Part shown: piece after piece, positions 29,396-35,610 of the stretch
How the letters are laid out: each line of letters begins with the position of its first letter
How positions within the stretch are numbered: the stretch's first letter is position 1
DNA from: Candidatus Latescibacterota bacterium
Lineage (GTDB): Bacteria; Latescibacterota; UBA2968; UBA8231
Length of the DNA: 35,610 nt
Direction of reading: 5' to 3'
NCBI GenBank assembly: GCA_022819745.1
Contig: JAJEGS010000042.1
Location: 1-35,610, forward strand
Program-made: the position numbers and the translations under genes
Notes under the pieces: generated by a model
Seen by the model: only the letters and a program-made list of their open reading frames with translations
Database searches by the model: none
What the model was told of the DNA's origin: nothing

Positions 29396-32300
29396 TTAGC
29401 TTCCAGTGGATACGGAAATCTGTACCAGTGCCGGGTCTGGAGCGGTCTCGCGTCCAGAAAGCAACTCGTCGGCCCGCTTTTTGGCCGCTTCCATTTTGGG
29501 CTGCCGGACGCCGCGATAGCCGCGCACCTCCTCGGGCAGCGACAGAACTTGCACCCAGGTGTGGTACTCGTCTGCGGAGCGCGGAGAAAAGTCGGCGATC
29601 AGGTTTTCGTACCAAGCGGCGAAGTCGCGCTCTTCGCGGTGCCACCACGAAGAGAAAAGCCGGCGGAGGAACTTCATGCGAGCGACCCACTTCAGCGACC
29701 TGTCGCCCAACTTGAGGTCCGGGCGGAAGTCGCGGCCAAAAAGGCGCAGATGTGGTCGGTTCAGGTGGCGGTAGCGGATGCGGTCGCCGCGGCTCGGGTC
29801 GATGTTGTAGCGGCGGCGGTCGCGGCGGTATTTTTCCTCGCAGGTGAGCAGATAGGCCACGTAGATTTCGTCCTTGATGGCGAGGACCTTGGCGAGTTGA
29901 TAGATGACCGCGCGAGTGGCTGCGAAATCGAACTCGGGTCCGTCCTTGGCCTGCACGGCGAGCACTTGCTGGATGTAGCGGTCGGCGTACGCGAGGTTTT
30001 CGTACTGGATTAGGTCGTACACCCGCAGCGCAAAGTGCCGCCGCGCCGTAGCGACGGGTGTGTCGCGGATGCGGTCGCGGTAGGCTGCGGCGACGCGCTT
30101 GCCCTTCTTCTTGGCCAACAGTGCAGTTTTGTCGGCGACCAGCTCGGCGTAGCTAAGTGGTTGTTCTTCGAGCGGAAAATGATTCGGATTGAGCGCTAGG
30201 TATCGGCCCATGTTAAAGGCTTTTAGGTTGGTCTCTAGGTCGCGGCGCACGGCCTGTCCAATAGCCCAGAGCAAGGTGTCTAGGTCTAGGGAGAGCAGCC
30301 CGCGCTGGAAGGCCACGCCAAGCATCATGATGTTGGCGTAGAGTTTGTTGCCCAAGTAGTGCTCGCAGATGCGGAAGAGATTCGCGCCAAAGTACGCGTC
30401 TGGCCGGGTGTGTTGGTGAATCAGGTCGGCTTGGTCTTCCGCCAAGAAGTCCTCTTGGCCGATGAGAGTGTCGATCGTGGGGGTTTTGGCGGTGTTGACG
30501 ATGGCGGCGGTGCGCTCTGGATGGGCGATGCGGTAGCGGCCTTGGGGTTCGAGGCCCCGCGCCGCTTCGAGTACGTCGAGCCCGAGGAGCAAGTCGGCCT
30601 TGCCGCAGGGAATCAACGGGGAGACCGGGGTGCCCTTGGGTGAGTAGCTCAAATGCGAATAAACCGAGCCGTTGCGGATGGCCAGCCCCTTCTTGTTGGT
30701 CAGCCGCACCTCGTAGCCCTGTCGCACCCCGGCTTGCGCCAGCACCGAGGCCACCACGTTGACGCCCATGCCGCCGACCCCGGCTATGTAGGTGTACCAG
30801 ATGTCGGTTAGCGGGCGTTGTACGGGCGCGGGCAACTGGCTGGCGTCAATGGGCGGGATCGAGACGGTGGGTGGAGCTTTGCGCTGGACGGTGATTTCCT
30901 CAAAAGAGGGACAGGTTTTGTCGCCATCGCCGACTTCGACTCGGGTGCAGGCACCGTCGGCAACGCAGGAGGAAGGGTCGATGGCGATCTTGGGGCCGTA
31001 CTCAGTGGCGGATGCGACCGTCAAGCCGCTACAGCCGGTCGCTTGGGTGCATTCGAGGCAGTACTCGCAGACGTCTTCGCTGATGTTGATGTGCTTTTCG
31101 ACTGGCAGGAAGCCCTGTTCTTTGGCGATCGCGCTTTGACGCACCCGCTCGCGGCGGTGGTAAGTGATGCCGCATTCCTTGTCGGCGATGATGATTTTGA
31201 CGCCGTCGCGGAGCAGGGTTTTGCGGACGAGGGCGTCGTAGTTCTGGCGCTGGGATGGATCCATGCGGGCGATAAAGGTCGGCGAGTCTCCCGCTAGACC
31301 GGCGACGGCTTTTTCGATGTCTTGGGCGAAGGTTGGTTTACCTAACACATCGACGTCCACGCCTGGCGTAGGCTGGTGCCCGGTCATGGCCGTGGTCTTG
31401 TTGTCGAGGATGATGTAAGTGATGTCTTGGCCGTTTTTGATGGAGTCGGAGATGGCAATCATGCCGGTGTGGAAGAAGGTCGAATCCCCCATGAAGACGA
31501 GTTGTTTGTTGTCGATAAAGGGATCGATGCCCGCGCCGGTGCCGCCGCCTAGGCCCATGCCGGAAAGATTGTGCATCAGCTCGGAAAACGGCGCGTATTT
31601 GAGCATGGAATAGCAGCCGATGTCGCCGTGGAAGACCAAATCTACTGGAGCTTGCCCGTCGGGGGGTGTAGCCAAGTCGGCCGCGGCTTTCTTGAGCACG
31701 CTGGCCGAGTCGCGGTGTGGGCACCCTGGGCAGAAGGAAGGCGAGCGCGGTGGCACGGTCGCGGTGGAGTTGACAGGGGCCAAGGAGTTGAGTTCGGCCT
31801 GTAGTTTCTCGCGGTCGATGGGTAGCTCGGCGTCTAGCGCAACGAAGAGGCGCGCTAGGGTCTGGACGATGAGCGAGGGGTGTAGGCCCTGGATATCGGG
31901 AAAGCCCGGGGTGTTGCCCGGGAAGCGCTTGCCCCACAGCGCGGAGCCGAGGTCTTTTTGCCGCGTCAACTCGGCGGCGACCTGCGGCTCGATAAAGGGC
32001 CGCTTTTCCTCGACCACGCAGAAAGTCTGCGCGCAATCGGCAAAGCGCGCGATCATGTGGGGATCGACCGGATAAGTAATACCCAGCTTGAGGATGGGAA
32101 AGTGCCCGGTTAGCCCGAGGATGTGCAGGGCGTGTTCGAGATAGCTATAAGCCAAGCCAGAGGTGATAAAGCCCAGCGGCTTGGGGCCGTCGCTCGGAGG
32201 ATAGAGGATTTGGTTGATGCCCGCCTCCCGCGCCAACTGCCACAGGCGGGGATAGCGCTGGTGTACTACTTCGCGCTCTTTGTGCGCAGTGGCCGGCGGG

Positions 32301-32950
32301 ATGATGACGCGCTCGTCAGAGCAAATGGTACTGGTGTCTAGCGCGATGCGCTGCTTGCGGTTGAGGGGGGCAAAGCGGTTGGGATAGACGGTGACGCTGC
32401 CGCCGCCGTCGGCTTGATTGGAGGTGACTAGATAGGTCAGATAGAGACCCGAGCGGCGCGACAGTTCAAAGCCGTGCCCAATCCAGTCTTTTATCTCCTG
32501 AAAGGTCGCGGGTTCGAGGACCGGGATGTAGAGATGCTGGGACAGAAAGCGCGAGTCAGCCGGTACTTGGGTTCCCTCGGACCAGGTGTCGTCACCCACG
32601 GCGATTAGGACTCCTCCGCTGGGCGAGGCTCCGACCATGTTGCCGAGGGCCAGCCCGTCGGCCGCCACGTGCAGGCCGACGCTCTTCATCACTCCCAAGG
32701 CTCGAATGCCCTCCATCTGCGAGCCGTTGAGGCGGGCGGCAGCGAGGGCCTCGTTGTTGGCGATCTGCGCGACGATGCCGTGTTCGTTAAAGAGGTCCTT
32801 GTTGTTTTCGAGCGTTTCGAAAAGCTCGGCCAAGGGCGAGCCGGGGTACCCGGTAATGACGCCGACTTGGCTTTCTAAGGCACCCTTGACGATTAGCTCG
32901 TTGCCAGTGTAAATGCCCGTGCCTTGTTCGAGTGAGAAGCGGGGATCCAT
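29396..32950 (-). CDS. Fused indolepyruvate-type ferredoxin oxidoreductase
   Basis: At 1184 residues it matches the single-chain indolepyruvate:ferredoxin oxidoreductase family, which oxidatively decarboxylates aryl- or branched-chain 2-oxo acids to acyl-CoA. The N-terminal pyruvate-oxidoreductase-like domain has GVITGYPGSPLAELFE and NNEALAAARLNGSQ. The IorA signature CPGCPHRDS starts at Cys407. The thiamine-diphosphate site is GDIGCYSML ... GGGTGAGID ... FMGDSTFFHTG ... ILDNKTTAMTG. A Cys-rich region follows (CEYCLECTQATGC, CVADGACTRVEVGDGDKTC), then an IorB-like domain (GVGGMGVNVVASVLAQA) and the long C-terminal extension usual in fused forms. A strong promoter precedes it; it heads a six-gene operon. 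Confidence 0.93.
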   Translation of the reverse strand: MDPRFSLEQGTGIYTGNELIVKGALESQVGVITGYPGSPLAELFETLENNKDLFNEHGIVAQIANNEALAAARLNGSQMEGIRALGVMKSVGLHVAADGLALGNMVGASPSGGVLIAVGDDTWSEGTQVPADSRFLSQHLYIPVLEPATFQEIKDWIGHGFELSRRSGLYLTYLVTSNQADGGGSVTVYPNRFAPLNRKQRIALDTSTICSDERVIIPPATAHKEREVVHQRYPRLWQLAREAGINQILYPPSDGPKPLGFITSGLAYSYLEHALHILGLTGHFPILKLGITYPVDPHMIARFADCAQTFCVVEEKRPFIEPQVAAELTRQKDLGSALWGKRFPGNTPGFPDIQGLHPSLIVQTLARLFVALDAELPIDREKLQAELNSLAPVNSTATVPPRSPSFCPGCPHRDSASVLKKAAADLATPPDGQAPVDLVFHGDIGCYSMLKYAPFSELMHNLSGMGLGGGTGAGIDPFIDNKQLVFMGDSTFFHTGMIAISDSIKNGQDITYIILDNKTTAMTGHQPTPGVDVDVLGKPTFAQDIEKAVAGLAGDSPTFIARMDPSQRQNYDALVRKTLLRDGVKIIIADKECGITYHRRERVRQSAIAKEQGFLPVEKHINISEDVCEYCLECTQATGCSGLTVASATEYGPKIAIDPSSCVADGACTRVEVGDGDKTCPSFEEITVQRKAPPTVSIPPIDASQLPAPVQRPLTDIWYTYIAGVGGMGVNVVASVLAQAGVRQGYEVRLTNKKGLAIRNGSVYSHLSYSPKGTPVSPLIPCGKADLLLGLDVLEAARGLEPQGRYRIAHPERTAAIVNTAKTPTIDTLIGQEDFLAEDQADLIHQHTRPDAYFGANLFRICEHYLGNKLYANIMMLGVAFQRGLLSLDLDTLLWAIGQAVRRDLETNLKAFNMGRYLALNPNHFPLEEQPLSYAELVADKTALLAKKKGKRVAAAYRDRIRDTPVATARRHFALRVYDLIQYENLAYADRYIQQVLAVQAKDGPEFDFAATRAVIYQLAKVLAIKDEIYVAYLLTCEEKYRRDRRRYNIDPSRGDRIRYRHLNRPHLRLFGRDFRPDLKLGDRSLKWVARMKFLRRLFSSWWHREERDFAAWYENLIADFSPRSADEYHTWVQVLSLPEEVRGYRGVRQPKMEAAKKRADELLSGRETAPDPALVQISVSTGS

Positions 32951-32986
32951 GAGTCTATCTAGGTGGGTTAGAAAATGAACCCAAAC

Positions 32987-33014
32987 ATAGTACGAGGTCT
33001 AGGGCGATTGTCAA
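32987..33014 (-). promoter_or_regulatory. Sigma70 promoter of the oxidoreductase-TRAP operon
   Basis: On the minus strand TTGACA (33014-33009) and TACTAT (32992-32987) are 16 bases apart, an almost consensus promoter. The start of transcription would be near 32980, about 30 bases before the ATG at 32950. Confidence 0.75.
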
Positions 33015-33041
33015 GTCAGCGCTCCCTCTGAGCCGGCGACC

Positions 33042-33578
33042 TCACGCTTCGGCATCGAGCCAATAGCGCTGGTATTCCTCTAAGAATGTAAGGGTCTGTA
33101 GATCGGCCATGCGGTCTGGGAAGAGCACGCCGTCGAGATGGTCGATTTCGTGCTGGAGGACGCGGGCGAAAAGCCCTTCTGCTTCCAGTTCCACCGCTTG
33201 ACCATCGCGGCCGTAGCCCCGGACCTCGACGGCTGCCGAGCGCGGGACCACGCCGCGCAATTGGGGGATGCTCAAGCAACCTTCCCAGGCGTCTAGGCGC
33301 TCCGGCGACAGGCTGGTAAACTGTGGATTGAAGAGCACGGTCAGCGGGATGGCGGCTTCGTCTTGGGGGTCGGGGTCAGGATTGCCGAGGACGATTAACC
33401 GCAGGGGTTCAAAGACTTGCGGCGCGGCTAAACCAATGCCCTCGTAGTCGATCATAGTTTCGATCATGTCGTCGATTAAGCGCTGCATCTGAGAGCTTTG
33501 CATCTGGGCGGGAGGGATCTCTGCGGCGCGTTGGCGCAGCACCGGATGCCCCATCTGCGATACTTTGCGAATGGCCAT
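33042..33578 (-). CDS. def: Peptide deformylase
   Basis: The 178-residue product has the three PDF motifs in order: GIGLAAPQV (47-55), EGCLSIP (99-105, metal ligand Cys101) and QHEIDHLDG (142-150, metal ligands His143 and His147, catalytic Glu144). It removes the formyl group from nascent proteins using an iron or zinc ion. Motif spelling and length are those of bacterial type 1/2 enzymes. It starts 4 bases after the stop of a secreted FGE-like gene; def is more often next to fmt, which is absent here. No clear ribosome binding site is visible, so translation may be coupled. Confidence 0.96.
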   Translation of the reverse strand: MAIRKVSQMGHPVLRQRAAEIPPAQMQSSQMQRLIDDMIETMIDYEGIGLAAPQVFEPLRLIVLGNPDPDPQDEAAIPLTVLFNPQFTSLSPERLDAWEGCLSIPQLRGVVPRSAAVEVRGYGRDGQAVELEAEGLFARVLQHEIDHLDGVLFPDRMADLQTLTFLEEYQRYWLDAEA

Positions 33579-33582
33579 GGCG

Positions 33583-34170
33583 TTACGGCGTTTGGGGGGG
33601 ATCTGCCGAGAGACAGCAGCGGAAACCCACTAAGTCGAGGCGATAGTCGGAGTCGAGGAATCGCCCGTAGCGGGCGTCGGCCCGGGCTAGATTGACGTTG
33701 TGGAAGAAGGAGCCGCCGCGCACGATCCGCCAGCGATCGGAGCGCGAATACCAAGACGCGGTCCACTCCCAAGCATTGCCGATCATGTCATAGACTCCGT
33801 AGGCGTTGGTGCAGCCTGCATACGCGCCGCTGGGCGCTAGACCCGGCCCGCGCTGCCAGACCCCATCAACGGCAAAGCGCGTATTGCAGCGTCCCGACTC
33901 GAAATTCTCGCCATAAGAGTACGCGAAGTTCTGCGGCCCGGTGCAGGCTTTCTGCCATTCCTGTTCGGTACACAGCCGCTTGCCCTGCGCCGCACAGAGC
34001 GATTCTGCTTCGACCCACGTGACTTCGACTTTAGGGAGAGTACCGTGCTGGTTGGGGTACTCGTAGATGTCGATGTAGAAAGCGTCGTCGATCAATACCA
34101 TGCCTTCTACGTCGGCTGCGGCCAGCGCCGGCAGGGCGAGTAAAAGACAGAGAGCTAAGAGCTTATTCAT
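33583..34170 (-). CDS. Secreted formylglycine-generating-enzyme (SUMF1)-like protein
   Basis: The 195-residue product has a Sec signal (MNKLLALCLLLALPALAAA) followed directly by an FGE-sulfatase domain: GMVLIDDAFYIDIYEYPN, VTWVEAESLCAAQGKRLCTE, QEWQKACTGP, NAYGVYDMIGNAWEWTA, VRGGSF and GFRCC. The order matches the C-type-lectin-like fold of SUMF1/EgtB relatives. Whether it converts Cys to formylglycine is doubtful, since no sulfatase is in the window and many short exported members are only structural or binding proteins. It lies 6 bases after the CBM9-like gene, probably the same secreted system. Confidence 0.85.
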   Translation of the reverse strand: MNKLLALCLLLALPALAAADVEGMVLIDDAFYIDIYEYPNQHGTLPKVEVTWVEAESLCAAQGKRLCTEQEWQKACTGPQNFAYSYGENFESGRCNTRFAVDGVWQRGPGLAPSGAYAGCTNAYGVYDMIGNAWEWTASWYSRSDRWRIVRGGSFFHNVNLARADARYGRFLDSDYRLDLVGFRCCLSADPPQTP

Positions 34171-34176
34171 AGTCGC

Positions 34177-34971
34177 TTATTCCGCAAATTGCACCGCGCC
34201 AAAGCGAGCGGGGTGGTGAAAGCCGCGCTGGTAGGTTTCGCTCCAGGCCGTGTACTCGGTTTGCTCGTGGTAGTGCTGCTGGAGCGAGTCTGGAACTGCG
34301 GGGTCGTTTAGGCGGCTTTTTAGATTGCGCCCGCCCTTGCGTTCGATGCGGTAGAGGTTGAGCCGCCAGACATCGCCTGCCGTCGGGCGCGCACCGCCTG
34401 TGACGCTATCTGCCATAGCGGCCCAAGGAATGGCGATTTCCGCAGTCCAGCCCCAGTCGAGCGCGAGCGAGTCGTTCACTGTGCCGTGAGCTCGGACCGC
34501 TGTTTTAAGCCCGGCGATATCCCAGTCTTTGGACGAGTGCCACTCGGGCGACACCGAGTAGATTAGCAAATCGACGACCGCATTGAGCGGGTTGACCTCC
34601 AACTCTAGGTAGCGCTTGCCATCGCCATCGGGGTCGATAAAGACCTCCACGACTTCCTCGCTCCACATCGGATCGTCTTCTTGGTCGTAGATAGCCCACA
34701 TATCTGCATCTTGACAGACGAAGGCAAAGTAAAAGTAATCGCCATCCCACAGCATCTTCGCCCGCGTGGGAAAGAGCACTTCGTCGTAATCGTTGAGGAT
34801 GCGCTCAAAGCGGTTGATTTGATGCGCCCTCTCCCACGAGAATTCGTCCAATTTGCCATCGACGACGACCGGTTCGAGCGCGCGTTGGACTGTATAGTGC
34901 GCCTGCAGGCCTGCTTCGGCGTGCGCGGCGAGAGGGAGGATGGCGAGCATGAGAATCGTCGAGAAGTGCAT
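34177..34971 (-). CDS. Secreted CBM9-like carbohydrate-binding protein
   Basis: The start is ATG 34971, after AAGGAG at good spacing; an upstream frame to 35049 runs into the glutamine synthetase terminator and is rejected. The 264-residue product has a Sec signal (MHFSTILMLAILPLAAHA) and then a CBM9/DOMON-like domain: VVVDGKLDEFSWERAHQI, AKMLWDGDYFYFAFVCQDAD, EEVVEVFIDPDGDGKRYLEL, WTAEIAIPWAAM and WRLNLYRIER. No catalytic domain is attached. Such proteins bind glycans or heme-like ligands at the surface. It is the first gene of the operon with the FGE-like protein and peptide deformylase. Confidence 0.85.
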   Translation of the reverse strand: MHFSTILMLAILPLAAHAEAGLQAHYTVQRALEPVVVDGKLDEFSWERAHQINRFERILNDYDEVLFPTRAKMLWDGDYFYFAFVCQDADMWAIYDQEDDPMWSEEVVEVFIDPDGDGKRYLELEVNPLNAVVDLLIYSVSPEWHSSKDWDIAGLKTAVRAHGTVNDSLALDWGWTAEIAIPWAAMADSVTGGARPTAGDVWRLNLYRIERKGGRNLKSRLNDPAVPDSLQQHYHEQTEYTAWSETYQRGFHHPARFGAVQFAE

Positions 34972-34998
34972 ACATTCTCCTTGTATTTGGGGAGGCTG

Positions 34999-35027
34999 AA
35001 TATACGAAAATCGCGCGGTCTTACCAA
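34999..35027 (-). promoter_or_regulatory. Candidate promoter of the CBM9-FGE-def operon
   Basis: On the minus strand TTGGTA (35027-35022) and TATATT (35004-34999) are 17 bases apart, just after the glutamine synthetase terminator. The start of transcription would lie about 20 bases before the ATG at 34971. Confidence 0.5.
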
Positions 35028-35033
35028 AAGAGT

Positions 35034-35066
35034 AAAGGGGCGATGCCAAGCTGGCACCGCCCCTTT
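35034..35066 (-). terminator. glnA: Intrinsic terminator of the glutamine synthetase gene
   Basis: Fifteen-base arms (35034-35048 and 35052-35066) pair with one mismatch across a 3-base loop; the arms read AAAGGGGCGGTGCCA on the minus strand, and a T-rich tail (ACTCTTTT) follows in that direction. It lies 24 bases past the stop of the gene. Confidence 0.8.
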
Positions 35067-35090
35067 GTGTAGTTTGTAGGTAGTTGTTAT

Positions 35091-35610
35091 TTACACGTCG
35101 TAGTAGAGCGCGAACTCATAGGGATGAGGCCGCAAGCGGAGGGCATCGACCTCCTCAGTGCGCTTGTAGTCAAGCCACGCGTCGATCAGGTCGTCAGAGA
35201 ATACATCCCCCTGCAACAGAAAGTCCCGATCCTGCTCCAAGTGATCCAACGACGCCTCCAACGATCCCGCCGTCTGCGGAACTCCCGCCCGCTCCTCCGC
35301 CGACAGATCATACAGATTCTTGTCCAACGGCTCCCCCGGATCCAACTGACGCTCAATGCCGTCCAACCCCGCCATCAGCATCGCCGACAACGCCAAGTAG
35401 ATGTTGCACGACGGATCCGGACAACGGAACTCCACCCGCTTGCTCTTGGGCGAAGGCGAATACATCGGTATCCGCACCGACGCACTGCGGTTGCGTTGCG
35501 AATAAGCCAAGTTCACCGGCGCTTCGTAGCCGGGCACCAGCCGCTTGTAGGAGTTGGTCGTCGGATTGGTGAACGCCAACAGCGCCGGCGCGTGGTGCAA
35601 CAACCCGCCA
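35091..35610 (-). CDS. glnA: Glutamine synthetase, type I, C-terminal part (partial)
   Basis: The frame enters from the right edge and gives 172 residues ending at 35091. It begins [20 protein letters not shown], the ATP-site segment of GSI, and continues with [44 protein letters not shown] and [24 protein letters not shown] contains the Tyr equivalent to the adenylylated residue of E. coli GlnA, so it is likely a GSI-beta enzyme open to adenylylation. It makes glutamine from glutamate and ammonia. The catalytic N-terminal part is outside the window. Confidence 0.96.
   Translation of the reverse strand, partial: GGLLHHAPALLAFTNPTTNSYKRLVPGYEAPVNLAYSQRNRSASVRIPMYSPSPKSKRVEFRCPDPSCNIYLALSAMLMAGLDGIERQLDPGEPLDKNLYDLSAEERAGVPQTAGSLEASLDHLEQDRDFLLQGDVFSDDLIDAWLDYKRTEEVDALRLRPHPYEFALYYDV

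Overview
The window is GC-rich bacterial chromosome, coding almost end to end. Several genes encode envelope proteins with lipoprotein, Tat or Sec signals, and one ends like an outer-membrane barrel, so the cell is Gram-negative. Two tandem genes at the left edge end in the FlgD/gliding-type Ig-like sorting module (FSPNGDGIND, WDGRD, PPGLY) that is common in the FCB group (Latescibacterota, Fibrobacterota, Gemmatimonadota and relatives). With the TRAP transporter, the fused indolepyruvate-type oxidoreductase and the many secreted repeat proteins, an uncultured FCB-type marine or soil heterotroph is the best guess; the phylum cannot be fixed from sequence alone.

Layout. 1-2782: tandem secreted proteins with discoidin-like domains and FlgD-like tails. 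2903-7808: a ribose/xylose-type ABC importer (lipoprotein, double ATPase, permease), then a tandem-GNAT protein and a small unknown. 7897-8476: a complete DinJ/YafQ toxin-antitoxin operon with its own promoter and operator. 8505-12025 (minus): a two-domain M16 zinc-peptidase lipoprotein and a two-gene cassette resembling a small toxin and its partner. 12081-14583 (minus): an MDR dehydrogenase and an FGGY sugar kinase. 14584-15276: an AT-rich gene-poor stretch with a good promoter and an intrinsic terminator about 500 nt apart. 15277-17367: an MltF-like lytic transglycosylase with two solute-binding domains instead of one.

17570-24250 is the most interesting block. A membrane histidine kinase and a sigma54-type response regulator face a three-gene minus-strand operon: an LTxxQ (Spy/CpxP/ZraP-like) protein carrying an internal 126-residue duplication, a protein with eight DxDxDG calcium-loop motifs, and an outer-membrane barrel candidate. 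The operon is preceded by a near-perfect -24/-12 sigma54 promoter and, about 111 and 201 bp upstream of the predicted start, by two CGACCA-NN-TGGTCG palindromes spaced like enhancer sites. This reads as a Zra-like envelope-stress or metal-response circuit with a new output set. Just beyond the distal palindrome lies a diverged, 5'-truncated copy of the lytic transglycosylase catalytic domain.

24946-33014: a small coiled-coil/TM protein that may have a leaderless mRNA, then a tightly packed minus-strand operon running from indolepyruvate-type ferredoxin oxidoreductase through GNAT, RpiA and a complete TRAP transporter (DctP, DctQ, DctM), consistent with uptake and oxidation of 2-oxo acids. 33042-34971 (minus): a CBM9-like secreted protein, a secreted formylglycine-generating-enzyme-like protein and peptide deformylase in one operon. 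35091-35610 (minus): the C-terminus of type I glutamine synthetase with its terminator.
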